The translations under genes and the position numbers were made by a program. The notes beneath the pieces were generated by a model. The model was not told the DNA's origin and made no database searches. It worked only from the letters and a program-made list of their open reading frames with translations. A stretch of 64,000 bases of DNA from Varanus komodoensis (lineage: Eukaryota > Chordata > Lepidosauria > Squamata > Varanidae), in contig NW_025335268.1 in NCBI RefSeq assembly GCF_004798865.1, forward strand, positions 9,252,423-9,316,422. Direction: 5' to 3'. Below, in pieces: positions 37,191 through 49,839 of the stretch. How positions within the stretch are numbered: the stretch's first letter is position 1; each line of letters opens with the position of its first letter.

Positions 37191-38600
37191 TGGGGAACAC
37201 CTAAAAACAAATATAAACTTTAAAATAGGAATGATAAAGATTTCAGCAGGCTCAGATGTTATCTTAATATTTATTAGCATACCAGCATTGTTCATGCCTT
37301 GGTTTTGGTACTCTGCCTGATACATCACTCTTTTAGTTAACTGCTGTTTTAAGATTATGTACTCCTATTTTATACACTCATAAAAATTACAATCATAAAA
37401 ATTACAATTAACCGTCTCTGGAACCTTAACTAAGATCTCACTTCCAAATATGTGAACATTATTAGTTACATTCCCGACTACACAGGGCAGACTGAAAAGA
37501 CCATTTTAAATAGATAATATGATTTTCCATTATCACAAAATCTGCTCAATAGAAGAGCTTACTTGGATGATCTGTAATGCCTAATAGTTGCCTCGCTCTT
37601 GTTACTATTATAAATGAATGATAAAGATTCAATAATATTCTGATAAGAACCTACTTATCTTTCTGCAATTCTATGAATATTTTCCCGGGGAATGATAGAA
37701 AGACACTGAATGATTCAATATGCCCTTCTCATTGACCATTTGACCATCTTGCATTTTTATAGACTCATGACTTCCATTTAAAACATTACTGAAAACAACA
37801 GATATATGTCTTTGGTCTGTAAATATGGGATGTGCCAGAAATACCTACTATGCAACCCTTCAAGTGGCTCAGTTTTTGAATCCTGGTGGGAAAGACCAAG
37901 CCATAAATGTTTGGGCCAGATTCCATTGCCCATTGGCAAAACACCCTTTGATTTTAAGGTCTAGATTGTCTTTTTGCTGCTAAATGAGTCCCTTCTTCAG
38001 AAAAAAACACAAAGAGCATACGGTGCTGTTCAAAACTTTAAGCATTCAATGTGTTTGCTCCATATTTTCCAAAGTTACTCTGGAATTTCCTGCAGAAGAT
38101 ATGTGTGAAATATGGATGACACACGCTGAGTTCGCCAAAGTAGGGTTCCCTAGTGTTTGAATGCAAGTGTTCAAAAAATACACTTTAAATACTTATTTCA
38201 GAAAACACAAATAGTTGCTGCAAAAATGTGGTGCTCCCCTGAACCTGCAAAATGAAAAATCAACTTTCTAGTTATCTAAATTCCAACAAAAGTAAATTTG
38301 GGATAAAATTACTAGAAACAACCTCATATTGATTTTAAAACACAAAATTCTTCATTCAACTGAATTTTCTGAATTCATCCAGTTTTAAAACTGTTCAGTC
38401 CCTCCAGAAGCCACTGTATCTCCTGACTTTATAAATGCATATAAATCTAAATATCTGCTGTATAGGTTCCAATCTAGCAAATCTAGCCACTTTGCATCTT
38501 ACCAAACTGAAGTGATTGCAGAATTCTTGTTCATATTATCTATTCATATTGCTCTACCAGGTCCATGTATCAAACTTGGATGGGAATTAACATAAATGAA
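37191..38600. other. LCLAT1 5'UTR intron, no recognised element
   Basis: AT-rich sequence with a small direct duplication 'ataaaaattacaat' at about 37379-37408. Nothing else recognised. Confidence 0.5.
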
Positions 38601-38604
38601 GGAT

Positions 38605-38922
38605 ATTAGGAGGGTGAGTACTCGGAGGAGGGCTTTCTCCGCGGTGGCACCCAACCTATAGAATGTGTTCCCCAGAGAGGTTCGCCTGATGCCGTCGTCA
38701 TTTGTTTTTCAGCGCCAGGCCAAGACCTTTTTATTTAAATGCTATTTTAATTGTTAAGGTTTATTTATTGATTTTAAACTGACCAGGCTGTTTCCACTAT
38801 TTTATGTATTTTATTTATTCTATGTATTTTTTTTTGTATTTATAGGCAGGATTTTAATGATTGTAAGCCGCCCCAAGGCTTATGCGAAGGGGCGGCATAT
38901 AAGCTGTCTAAATAAATAAATA
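38605..38922 (+). mobile_element. L2 LINE 3' end
   Basis: Begins in the ORF2 C-terminal coding region ('ggagggctttctccgcggtg' then 'gagaggttcgcctgatgccg', translating near RRAFSAVAP and REVRLMPS), then the 3'UTR with 'gtaagccgccccaaggctta' and a (TAAA)n tail at 38909-38922. This is one of the best-preserved L2 copies here. Confidence 0.9.
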
Positions 38923-39720
38923 AGTATTGTATTTTACTTTGCATTTTAAGGCAAAGGTAATTTAGGAATCAATTAAAAACAGGTTTAAACATAGTGACTT
39001 CAAACTAAAAAATAAACAAGCAATGTAGTAAATGTCCTACCTCCATAAACAGGGTTGGGTAAGCTTTAATCCTTAACTATTGTTTAAAATAAGATTTTTA
39101 TTCATTCAACCATATTTGTAGCATAATCTGCAATTAGTAATTTGACATTTCCCTCAATACTGCATTGAACCAGCATGTCATCAACATCTTCCATTCCATG
39201 AGAATTAACATTTGTGACATCACTTGTTCCACATTCAGCAGCAAATACATTTATTTAAGTTAAAAGAATCTGGAATGTTAAATGCATAGGAAAACAATGA
39301 CCTCAGCTAAAAGGCACCTGCCTAAGCTAAGGAACTGAGATCATCAAATTTAACTAGGGAATTTTGAGGCCTATTACCTCTTATTTATATTTACAAGAAC
39401 TTGACATAATGGAAATTACTCGTTTACAGGAAGATCACAAAACACATATAAACCCTGCTTCTCCTGGTTGAGCCTGTAATGTCGCCAAATCACCATAATA
39501 GCCAATCTACGCATTACATAGCATGAGCTGGTAGCATTCTCAAGGGGGTCTTAACTGTACAGCTTCACACTATGGTGATGGCAGTATTTCTGCATGTTTC
39601 TCCCAAAGTTTTGGAGCATTTGTTTTGGTGCACTAAGTAAAATATTTTAGACCAGGCTATTGCCTGCTGTGTATCCTCTTCTTGAAGTGCTCAGTTCCAA
39701 AATTCTGCTTGAAGGTGGTC
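38923..39720. other. LCLAT1 5'UTR intron, no recognised element
   Basis: Nothing recognised between the L2 and CR1 copies. Confidence 0.5.
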
Positions 39721-40245
39721 ATAGGATCACAGAATAGTAGAGTTGGAAAGTGCCAAGAAGGCCATCATATCCTACTCCCTGCTGTTGCAGGACACCAATT
39801 TACACCATCCTTAAATGGCTGTTCAGTTTCTTTTTGAATGTCTCTAGTTTGCTAGAACCCACAACATCTCTAAACAACTGGTTCCACTGTCATATTGTTC
39901 CGACAGTGAGGAAACTTTTCCTGATATCTAGCCTGGATCTGGGTTGTCACAACTGGAATTGATTATTCTGTGTCCTACACTCTGCTATCAGCAAGAAGAG
40001 ATCTTGACTTTTCTCTTTGTGACAGCCTTTGAGGTACTTATAGAGGGACTATCACATTCTCCTCAGTCTTCTCTTCTCAAGGTTGAACATGCCCAGTTCT
40101 CTCAGACTCTCCTCACAGGGCAGTATTTTCAAACTCCAGATCAATTTTGTTGCCCTCCTCTGGACCCCTTCTAATTTTTCTACATCTTTCCTAAATCTTG
40201 GTGCCCAGAACTCCAGATGAGGTCTGACTAGTGAGGAGTATAGGG
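39721..40245 (-). mobile_element. CR1 LINE 3' region
   Basis: 'tcacagaatagtagagttgg' near 39727 is the classic CR1 3' terminus in reverse orientation. It continues through 'aactggttccactgtcatat' and 'ccagaactccagatgaggtc' (40206), the well-known CR1 3' region. It is older than the 18.6 and 23.9 kb copies and of a different subfamily. Confidence 0.9.
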
Positions 40246-41364
40246 GAACTACAACTTCTCGTAATTGGCTCTGGCCTATTCTTCCTGGCCTGCTTCATAA
40301 ATGCCTGTCAATGTAGGGAACAGTTGACAATATGTCCTTTATCCAAACAGGTGAGGTAGAGGAAATGTCTCTCAGGAGCTGGGAGCTCACTGCCACACTT
40401 GCCACACTATCAGAATGGGATCTTAAGCACTATACAACCTAAAAAGGGCCCTCAACTTCACAATGGAGGCAAACAAAATACTGACAAAATAAAGAGAAAC
40501 AATAATAAAATGGCAATTACTGGAGAAGCTTAGGTCAGCAAAGATAAACAATGTGCTAAGGAATGAACACAACTTCCTGAGGCTACCACAGTGACAGTCA
40601 AACAAGAATGGAGTGAAATGGGCAGGAACCCTCCATTATATCCTACCAATAATTGTGCAAGAAGGGTCCCCCCAAAAGATTCAGTTATAGAAACTCCCCA
40701 CAAAAGGTTCCATGCAGATGCATAGCCCATATGCGTGATGCACAGGAACCACAAAGTGTGGTTCTTGTCTACAGACTGGAATGATACCGTCCAGTCTACT
40801 ACCTCAGGCATCTACCATATTATTTGGTACACATCTAGTCCAGGCCTCAATCAGATGATGTAATCTTAAACAACAAAGAATAAGAACTAGTTTGAAGGAT
40901 AAATAATGAGCCTTGTTCTCATGCCTTTCCCCTTCCTCTTATATTTGTGGCTTAATGAACAGGAGCCTGGTTTTATAAAAAATCATAATTGCCCATTATA
41001 ATGGACCTGGTAAACTATGGTACAAACTAGTATTGGAAGGTCTTCAAACTAGTATTGGAAATCATATTTACTTGCTTGTTTCTATCAATATTCCCTTGTT
41101 ACACTGAGCATACATTTTCAGGTACCCACAAATTCCTTTATCAGCAGCAATTGCTCTGAGCTTTCTGGGAAACAAAATGCTCAGCAGCATGCAGATTTCC
41201 TATTTGCACCGTATTTTGGAAAATGTATAAAAGCATCCTCTCCAAACTTTATCATGAATGAGAGAAGCCACTACTACTTAAGCCCTCTTAGAAGTTAGCA
41301 GTGAACCAGTTAGTAAGCCAAGCCAATATCTAAGGCGTGATCATGATCTATACCCCAAATTAGC
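40246..41364. other. LCLAT1 5'UTR intron, no recognised element
   Basis: Nothing recognised. A minus-strand open frame at 40530-40811 has no familiar motif. Confidence 0.4.
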
Positions 41365-41470
41365 CTTCTCAAATCTGGGATCCACCAGATGTTTTGAAGT
41401 ACAACTCTAAGGATTTCTGAACATGGACTGGTGGAAGTTAAAGTCCAAATCGTCTGGAAAGTATCATGTT
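41365..41470. repeat. Fold-back repeat
   Basis: 'ccaccagatgttttgaagta' and later 'ggtggaagttaaagtccaaa' followed by 'tctgga' form an imperfect inverted repeat of the 'not-more-than-100-bp' fold-back family also seen at 34365, 48085 and 63650. Confidence 0.55.
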
Positions 41471-41861
41471 AAGTGCTGAATTAAAGGACCACCCTTACTC
41501 TGGCATTTCAGAGACTTAGGAAGTAACACCTGTTCCAGTCGCTCGTTCAAATACACACTGGGATATACAAAAACTCCCATGTTGGCAAGAAATACATGCT
41601 TACATGACCTCAGACTAAAATTATGTGCTCTCACAAATGGTTCCAGCATCCCATTCTGAACCTATACAATGGGTCAGACTGTTGGCAAGACACTCTGATC
41701 AAGAGAGTGGTACGTACAACTTGATTAAAAGATCTTAGCACAGGGTACCTGCAACCCAGGAAGTTTCATGGGATGTTTTATAGGGGAAAATGATGCTTAG
41801 ATACAAAAGTTTGGCTGATGTAACTGCTACTTCCTGCCAAGTATAAAGAGACATTCTGAAC

Positions 41862-42135
41862 CAGGGTCCTCAAAGTTTTTCAACAGGGGACCAGTTGCAA
41901 GGTGCCAGCAGTGGGTGTGGGCTGCCAAGGCAGTGCCGGTGGGGGGTGGGGGCACAGGGCAAGGCGCCAGCTTGCTCGCGAGATTGTTTTCTCTGAGCGA
42001 GTCCAAAATGACCTCCTCACAAGCAAGCCATGCACCCACACATGCACACTGCAAGTGCAAAATTTCTGGGGCGGGCCAGTTAAATGGGCATGGCAGGCCA
42101 GATCTGACCCGCGGGCCTTAGTTTGAGGACCCATG
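41862..42135. mobile_element. hAT-type MITE with perfect 8-bp target duplication
   Basis: The ends cagggtcctcaaa and tttgaggacccatg are inverted repeats. Target duplication ttctgaac is perfect (41854-41861 and 42136-42143). The interior contains 'ccagatctgacccgcgggcc', like the CpG-rich terminal region of the MITE at 5863-6244, so both belong to one family. Length is 274 bp, with no coding capacity. Confidence 0.92.
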
Positions 42136-42143
42136 TTCTGAAC

Positions 42144-43614
42144 CATGGCTGATGAGCCATGGATTGATCTAATAGAGCAGGACCAGCACTTAAAAAAACT
42201 AAACAGTCACAATACTACTTGCACAAAATTGGCACATTCCAGGTAAAAAACATGACTAATGATCATATCATTATCTTGAGATTTATACACAACATGGGAG
42301 CACTCGGAAGCAGGACCCAATTGCACGGCACTGTTTGAAATTAGACAGAGATTGCCATCACCAGAAGTCAAAGATCTGCACCATTGTCATTTGCAATGCT
42401 GGTGAGCCATTCCATTTTCCCCCCAAAGTTCCAACAAGCTGTTTATCTTCCATAAAGAAGATGCAGGATAATATAGTGCTGTTGAAGCTACACTGGTGAG
42501 GATCTGATCTTTGCCCAAATGAAAGACCACTAGGATTTGCTCTGAGCTTTGAAATTAAACACATAGTAAGTAAAGTGATTTAAGTTTATTAAATATCCTG
42601 ATTACTTTTGATTACTCAATTTGATATTCTATTAATTTTTTAAGAGAGAAACAAGGTAAATCTTGGGACTTTTCTCTCTGCAAATGTGACTAGATCCAAA
42701 CTTGCACTAATGACCAGTGCTTCAGTTCATCTATGCTTTGGTAAGAAACACTGGAGCAGGTGGGCAGGTTCTGCTACAGAACTTTATAACATTTTAAAAG
42801 AAATGCTAAGCGTGGTATTTCTGTAAGATCACAGTATTTCTAAGGATTTTAAAAGAAGTTATTCAGCCAGCACTAAGAACTGATCAAGAAGGAATGGATT
42901 TAAACCTAGCAAAGTGTAAAAGTGGGGTTACTGTTAGGAACAAGTTTCCAATTCTGAAGTAAGGCAACAGAATAGGTTTGCCTGGGAGTTTGTAACATCA
43001 TTTTTCCTTGACCATTTTAAGGAGATGCTAGGCAGGCTTGATTATGTGCAGCTCCATGTCATCACTCCCCCTCCCTCATCAGCCTATTCTTAGAAAACTG
43101 ATGAGTATTGCTGTTCATTTAGGGGAAAGCAGTTGCAACACAGCAAATGAGAAAGGGACAGTTGCACCACAATAATCCTTCACCGCATATTGAAGATAAG
43201 AAAGACTGTTATTTTGGTGGAGAGCTTGAGAAGAGCAGAACTGAAAAATCTCAGCAGGAGGCGTAAAGGTAAATTCTGGCAATTTCTGAGCATACCTTCT
43301 TGTTCCTTTGTTGACACTTTTAGAAACATTTCAGTCCAAACAACAGGGGTGGGGGGATAACTACTTGAAAACTGTTTCCCAGGCTGCCCAGCTTCATAGG
43401 ACCTGGAAGACTGCCATGAGAGATTAACACATAGATGTTGAAACTCAAATACAACAGAAAGCACGAAAGTACATGCTTTTAACACCAAAAGTGATATTAA
43501 AGAAAATGGAACTAAACATATGAAGCACCTGTCTATGAAATCATATTGGAGCCAAATTTTTACAAAGCTTTTGTGTCAGGTTGTCTGGATCCCAAAGCTA
43601 GACTGTAATAAGAA
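42144..43614. other. LCLAT1 5'UTR intron, no recognised element
   Basis: AT-rich sequence, nothing recognised. Confidence 0.5.
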
Positions 43615-43616
43615 GG

Positions 43617-43862
43617 CACCCAGAATAGTGCAGTGGCTAGAATGTGGGACTGAGACTCAAGTGATCTGGGTTCTAGTCCCTGCTTAGCCATGGAGCCAAC
43701 TGGATGACTTTGGGCCAGTCACAGACTCCCAGTCAACCTACCTCACAGGTTTGTTGTTGTGGGGATAAGATTAAGAGCAGAAAGAGGAGAATGATGTAAG
43801 ATGCTGTGAGTTCTTTAAAACAGAAAAAGACAGGATATGAATCTAATAAATAAATAAATTTT
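43617..43862 (+). mobile_element. MIR-like tRNA-derived SINE
   Basis: Plus orientation. Box A-like 'gtgcagtggctagaatgtgg', box B-like 'gggttctagtccc', core 'actttgggccagtcacagac' and an L2-like end with an (AAAT)n tail at 43845-43860. It is adjacent to an opposite-strand copy at 44025-44285. Confidence 0.85.
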
Positions 43863-44024
43863 GCATTGTCTATTCTTTGTGTTTTTCCTTCGGAACCCAT
43901 GATCCTAACAGCCCAAACCAATAAATGCATCATGGGATTTCAGAAAAGCAATAAAACTACATAAACCCAGTCTGTTGAGTTTCAGAAGGCCAGCAACAAC
44001 CATCTCTGATATGATACTATTTGA

Positions 44025-44285
44025 TCTAGTGAGATTATTATATTTATTTCCAACCTTTTTTCCTTGTGTGAGGGAGAAAAAAGCCAAACCAATGTGGCTT
44101 ACACAGACCTCCTTCATGCCATTTTTTTAACCCCACAATAACAATTCTGTGAGGTAGGCTAAGTGGAGACTGAGTTATCTGCCCAAAGTTACCCAGTGAG
44201 TTTCATGGGTGAGCAGGAAGTGAAATCTAGATATACTGAGTCGCCAGTGCAAAACTCCAACCACCATACCACACTGGCTCTTATA
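44025..44285 (-). mobile_element. MIR-like tRNA-derived SINE
   Basis: Minus orientation; 'ccaccataccacactggctc' is the reverse of the tRNA-like head, 'ctgtgaggtaggctaagtgg' is the core. It forms a tail-to-tail pair with the copy at 43617. Confidence 0.8.
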
Positions 44286-44829
44286 CACTGCCTTTTAACA
44301 AAAAATGGCACTCAGGGCAACTGGAATTTGAAAAGTCTGGCAGACTATTTAGATTCACAATAAGCTATGAAAACTCTTTTCACCTTCCATATCTATACAC
44401 ACTATTCAAGAATGCTTTTATACAAAATATCCCTTTCAGTAGTCAGACAAACTGTAGACATATTTGGATTTATTTTGGTTAGGAATATGCACTTCTGAAA
44501 AGTACTTTACACAGCAGCTGATGGGGGGGGCATCAGAACAGAATGTGAAGCATGTGAGGAAAGGGCATTCATTCTTGTTCTCCATGTTCCCTTTCCAATA
44601 AAAACACTGAAAAGTAGACTACAGTCATACACTCTTCAGGAAGAACAAGGAAGGACATCCTGGAGATGGTGTTGCTCATTGCAAAAAAAGAGGACATAAT
44701 GCTACACAGTCTAGAAAATATGGTGGATGACAACACTGGGCTCCAGACCTTTTCTGTACTAGGAACATGTCATGGGCCCTGACAAAAACACTCAGGGGGA
44801 TATTGAGATGGAAAACAGAGAAGCATGGC

Positions 44830-45403
44830 TGTTAACAAGGACCGGTTCTAGAGAACACGTCACACCAGTCCTTCGCCAGCTGCATTGGCTGCCTGTTGCC
44901 ACCGAGGTCCAGTTCAAAGTGCATACATTAATATACAAAGCCCTAAACAGCTTGGGGCCAGGATATCTGAAGGAATGCCTGTCTCCATATATCCTCTCCA
45001 GACCCTTAAGAACTTCTATGGATGCCATCTATGTGAGTGCTGCCCAACCCCTATGAAGCACAAGGGGAAACGATGAGGAAAAGGGCTTTTTCTGTTATCA
45101 CACCTCCTCTTTGGAAGACACTTGGTAACCTCATTGCTCAGCTTCCATTCCCAGGGGAAGACATTTTTATTTTGTACCTGTTTTTAGCAGAATTTGTGGA
45201 TTTATTATGTCCTTTTACTGCTTGCTTTTATTTATCACATGCATTGTCTCCTGTTCCCATGTTAACTTTTAGTTTTACGATGTTGGATTATTAGTTTTAA
45301 ATTTGCTGGTTTATTCTCAATGCCTTTGTTGTTTTGTGAGCCACCCAGAGAGCCTTTGGGCTTTAGGGCAGCATACAAGTGCCATAAACAAATGAGCAAA
45401 CAA
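44830..45403 (+). mobile_element. L2 LINE ORF2 C-terminus and 3'UTR
   Basis: A frame at 44850-45020 reads HVTPVLRQLHWLPVATEVQF and then YKALNSLGPGYLKECLSPYI, diagnostic for the L2 reverse-transcriptase C-terminal region. The 3' end has 'tgtgagccacccagagagcc' and an A-rich tail near 45390. Frames are broken downstream of about 45050. Confidence 0.92.
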
Positions 45404-45429
45404 AATCAGGAAAGCTTCCAAATAAGAAA

Positions 45430-45760
45430 GTAGTGTAGTGAGGGGTGACTTCAATTACCCCCACATTAACCAAATAAATAAATGTTCTAGTCATGACAAA
45501 GTGACTAAGATTCTTAATACCCTAAATAATTATGCCACAGAGCAGGGAATCATGGAACTGACCAGAGGGGAGACAACTCTGGATTTAATCCTAAGAGCAA
45601 CCACCATACAAAGACACTGAACCAGGGGCTGGTCCAACTCTGGCTTGGGATAGAAAGGCTAATTCTAGAAGGGCTAACATGGAAATTAAGCTTCTTTGCT
45701 TGGCAGTGAAGGTTTGTGATGTCTTTTGGCAATTTCCAAATCTATTAGCTGACCACCCAG
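45430..45760 (+). mobile_element. LINE endonuclease fragment (CR1/L2-like)
   Basis: An open stretch (45438-45620) reads RGDFNYPHINQ and later ELTRGETTLDLILRATTIQR. GDFN is the endonuclease motif and TRG...LDLIL is a conserved block of CR1-clade endonucleases. The downstream Q-R-H motif precedes 'ggctggtccaactctggctt', where the conserved SDH is expected but has decayed. It directly follows the L2 3' end, so it is a separate insertion. Confidence 0.7.
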
Positions 45761-46710
45761 AGAGGAGAAGATTAAAAAATCCTTATAAAAATTTAATAAC
45801 ATTTAATATCCACAGTTCTCTAGAAAAACACCCATTTCTATGAGATCAGGTACAGATTTTCAAAGCTAGGAAAAGATAGTTTTGAGTTTTGAGCATACAT
45901 TTTCCCCTTGATAATCTATCAAAAGAAGAATAAGATAGGGAAATTATAAAACACACAGTAAAGTTATTAGAAAAGCAATTATGCTACAGTAATCCATGAA
46001 GAAGAAAAAATGAAAGTTCCTTTGATACAAATTAGGCTACAAAAACATGCAACATCTTCTCAAAACTGTGCTTTACCACAAGACCATTTATCATTTACTT
46101 CAATGAGATATGGATCTGACCTTTAAAATGCTTTAGAAACTCATGCACAGTATTTGCATTACTGTCTTGCTGATAGCTGCATGTTGTTTTAAGATGTTTT
46201 GCTGCTGTTCATTCTATTTTATTATTGCTAACATTCTACTGATTCTATAAACCCTTTCTGTGAATTAGATTGCCTAAGAAACTATATTAATTTGCTGATG
46301 TGGTTGAGAAATACAATATAGTGGTTTTGTAAACCAAAACATATGAATTGGTGGTAACCCATAGAGAACACTTGTAATAAAATTTAAATAATTGGGTTAG
46401 ACCCACAGTTCAAGGAGCAATATTCCACTTACTGAATGGGGTGCTCAGGTCTCTGCTCCCCCTTTCCATGGTGCCTGAAATCTGTTCCACAGAGCTGGTG
46501 GACTCTCCAGACCAACATGCAAGGTGGCTTAGTAGATGCAGCACTGAATTGGCAAAATTTACCTTCCCCCACATCTATACAGCATAGTTCCACGGAATGC
46601 ATGACAAAGATGAAAGCAACAAGTTTTAGCAATTTAATGAATTCTAAGACAGATATATTTACAGACCAATGTGTACTGTCCCTACTGAAAATGCATGGCT
46701 GACAAAAGTA
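45761..46710. other. LCLAT1 5'UTR intron, no recognised element
   Basis: AT-rich, nothing recognised. Confidence 0.5.
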
Positions 46711-46711
46711 C

Positions 46712-46785
46712 TGTAGGTTGCAGTTCTAGACATATGTACTTAGGAGCCAATTCCAGTGGGGTACTTCTGAGAATGTGTGCACATG
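46712..46785. repeat. Short interspersed repeat, 'tacttaggagccaattcc' type
   Basis: 'aggttgcagttctagacata' then 'gtacttaggagcc' and 'gggtacttctgag' resemble the repeat at 34090-34275. Confidence 0.45.
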
Positions 46786-48084
46786 ATCATGCTTCAACAC
46801 TGTTAGGTAGAATCAACACCACAAAGTTCAAGGTCAACAAAGTTCAACAATCTTATTTTTACATATTTGTTATGGTTTTCAACTGGAAGCATGCACCATA
46901 CTTCAAACATTAGTACCTTCATGACAGACAGGATGCATAAATGCAAGCAAGCATGCTGAGATCAATTGAATGGACACTGGCAAATATATAAGATGGATAG
47001 ATCAAACAATGCCATTACAATTCAATAAAAAGCTTGAGTTTAATGCCAACACTGAGTAACTCTGTTCCAAATAGATCCTGAAATCACAAGTCTCAAAAGA
47101 GCCACATTCTTTAAAAAGACCACTTAATATGCTTCACTGCAACTGTTCCCTTTTTAACTGAAGCCTAGTTCATTTGATTTGTGCATACCTTAAATCACTA
47201 CTGTCATTCACAGAAAGTCCAAAAGTAGCTAGCAATAAAAAGGAAATATGGCAACTCTTGTTTTCCTTTATCAACACTGTGGTAAGAATCCAACATTGTG
47301 TAGATGCTTTTCTACAAATGTGACCTTTATACAACTTGAAACAATCCAAAATGCATTTCTTTTTAAAAGATACACTTGCATGTATATGAAACATACATAC
47401 ATACACTCATACTTCATGCAGATTATACTACTGACTTGGGAACTAATTGAAGCTAACAAACTTCAGAAGGTTTCCAGTTCTTTCAAACTACCAGCAGTTG
47501 GCTTGATGTTTTAGAAAAGGGGAAATGTGTTAGTATCTTATGTTAGCATAAACACAGTCAAGCATCAAAAATCAGGCCCCTAAAGAGTGAACAACACTGG
47601 ACTGCATGTTTCTGATTCAGTGGATTTTAGCAACTGCCAACAAAAACTGAACATTCAGCCCTCAACAAGTATGTATCTATATACTTAAAGTAAACATGTA
47701 TTGCTAAGCAACAAATATGTAGACACAAACAGATATAGTGTCCAGAATATGCTAAAAAAAACTAGAGAAGGATGTGCATATGCCCTGGAGTCCCTCTAGA
47801 TTGAGTGAGATGCAAGCTATGACCAACTTTTTACACTAACATCTTTGCAAATTAAATGCAATGCACAACCTTGATCCAACCCATCACCTTTTCGTTCAAC
47901 TATGAATGCCCAATAGTGTTGCCTCCTGTGCCTTTAAACAGCAATATGCCAGAATGAGGCTTAGTAAGTAAGCCTTTTCCCATCACTGACCTTAATTCTG
48001 GAAAAAGCTTTTAGATGAATGGTACTAGTCACCTGTGAAAGGCATAGCAGCAGGTCTAATGAGGGTGGCAACCCTCAAATTTTC
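46786..48084. other. LCLAT1 5'UTR intron, no recognised element
   Basis: AT-rich with a short (ATAC)n stretch near 47391-47404. Nothing else recognised. Confidence 0.5.
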
Positions 48085-48190
48085 ATACTCCAGTATCCTT
48101 TAGTCCAAAGATGGACAATGCATGGCTGTTCAAATGTTTTGGCCTAACACAATCCATCAGCCCAACACAGCCAAAACATCTGGAAGGCCA
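48085..48190. repeat. Fold-back repeat, decayed
   Basis: 'caaatgttttggcctaacac' and 'gccaaaacatctggaaggcc' form imperfect inverted arms of the same fold-back family as 41365-41470. Confidence 0.5.
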
Positions 48191-48245
48191 CTTAACAGAA
48201 AGCTCTTCGGCCCTCCAACTGATGGATTCTTAGCATCCTCAGCTG

Positions 48246-49045
48246 ATGTGCAACTCCCTTCTGAAACTGTTACTTCAGTATGGGTTCTCATAATGAAAAC
48301 TTGCTTTAAAATGTTACTGTAATAATTCAGCACAGGCTGCAACTTTCTTGACAGCTGGTATTTCTTTAACAAAAATGTCTCAAATGGATTATGTGCAACA
48401 TTCTTTTAAGAATTAATTTCCTTTCAGTGTTAGATGCTGAGGCACTAAAAAGTGCAGGAATTTAAGTCTTGAGGGACATGCTAGCTCCAAAATGTTATTT
48501 TATAATATCCTACTGATGTTTTTACAAAGATAAAATCTTGGCCAAAATTTTATTTCTGACGAAAGGAAAGCAGTTCTACTCTAAGACGGCATGGCACAAA
48601 CATTTGGTGTTACAGATTTAGATTTCAAAATAAAATTCAACATTTTCAATAGTTACTATTCAAAATAGTTACTTCAAAGTAGCCAGTTCTCCCAGAACTC
48701 ACTGCATTCTGTAGAATTATGCAGCTGGAACTGATGTAAACAAAACACTACCATCCACCCAAATTACATAGTCTGTTTCCTGCATCCTGCCCCCACCCCA
48801 CCTCAGTCTTTGGTTCCCATGTCTGTACAAAGTGCTCTTAAAATACATACAGTTCTGGGCATCTAGAGGGTTTCTAATAACTCCATTAAACAAAGGCCCA
48901 TAAAAGGCCAAAAAAGCAAGCAGATCAAGCAGGGAGACTCTCTATAAAGGTGTGCACATTACACTATACATGTAATGTCAGGTATGTTGCACTTCTGCTT
49001 GCCATTATCCTTTATGTACTCAAGATCATAAAATTCTTTATTTTC
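48246..49045. other. LCLAT1 5'UTR intron, no recognised element
   Basis: Nothing recognised. Confidence 0.5.
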
Positions 49046-49330
49046 ACAGAACAGTTGAGTTGGAAGGTGTCAAGGTGGCCACTGGGTCCAACACCCAGCT
49101 GGCAGGATACCATGTCACAACATGTCAGCTGATTGTCCAGTTTTGCCTTGAAGGTCTCTAGTGTGGGAGAGCCAATGACCTCTCTTGACAACTGGTTCCG
49201 GTGTCATAATGCTAATTTTATTCCTATTCAAGATGTTGGTCACTGGTGCTTTCTTTCAAAATAATCCATTCCATTCTCTGATATCAGGTTTTCCTTCCAA
49301 AAAAATCAAAACTGAATGCTCAATCCTCAT
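49046..49330 (-). mobile_element. CR1 LINE 3' fragment
   Basis: 'cacagaacagttgagttgga' followed by 'ctctagtgtgggagagccaa' and 'aactggttccggtgtcataa' is a CR1 3' end in reverse orientation, related to the copy at 39721-40245. Confidence 0.85.
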
Positions 49331-49760
49331 GGTATGCTCTAGTGGGGAGGAAGTTGCCTCTCAGGCAACTCCATTTGCTGTACTATTGCAAGTGTACGGT
49401 TATCTCCCTTTTGGTTGGGGGTGGTGCCATTTTGGCCACACAAGCTGCAGAACTATCAGAACGGGGTCTGCTATTACTATACATGATAAAATGACAAGAA
49501 CATCCCAGTGCTGCCCAGTGTTGGATTTCTGTTGAAAGAAACTGCTGACCAGATGAAAATATTTATTTTTCTACTCAGTCAGGTCCAAATTAAAAGACAT
49601 TCAGTACAGTAACATTGTACTGTTAATGTTCTGTCTCATTTCTGCTTTGGCTAGAGCTGATATACATTATTTAACATAATTCAATATTTGAAAGAAAACA
49701 AAAGTCTGTACCTCCTCAGAGATTGTGAGCAAAGCCATACTTTAGAGTTACTCTGTTTCA

Positions 49761-49794
49761 GTGCGCGCGCTCTCTCTCTCTCTGTGTGTGTGTA

Positions 49795-49834
<40 letters not shown>

Positions 49835-49838
49835 CACA
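49761..49838. repeat. Hairpin microsatellite (GC)(TC)n(GT)n(GA)n(GC)
   Basis: The outer arms gtgcgcgcgctctctc and gagagagcgagcgcac are complementary with one mismatch. They flank a (TC)n/(GA)n pair and a (GT)n loop. The design mirrors 30981-31077. Confidence 0.93.
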
Positions 49839-49839
49839 A

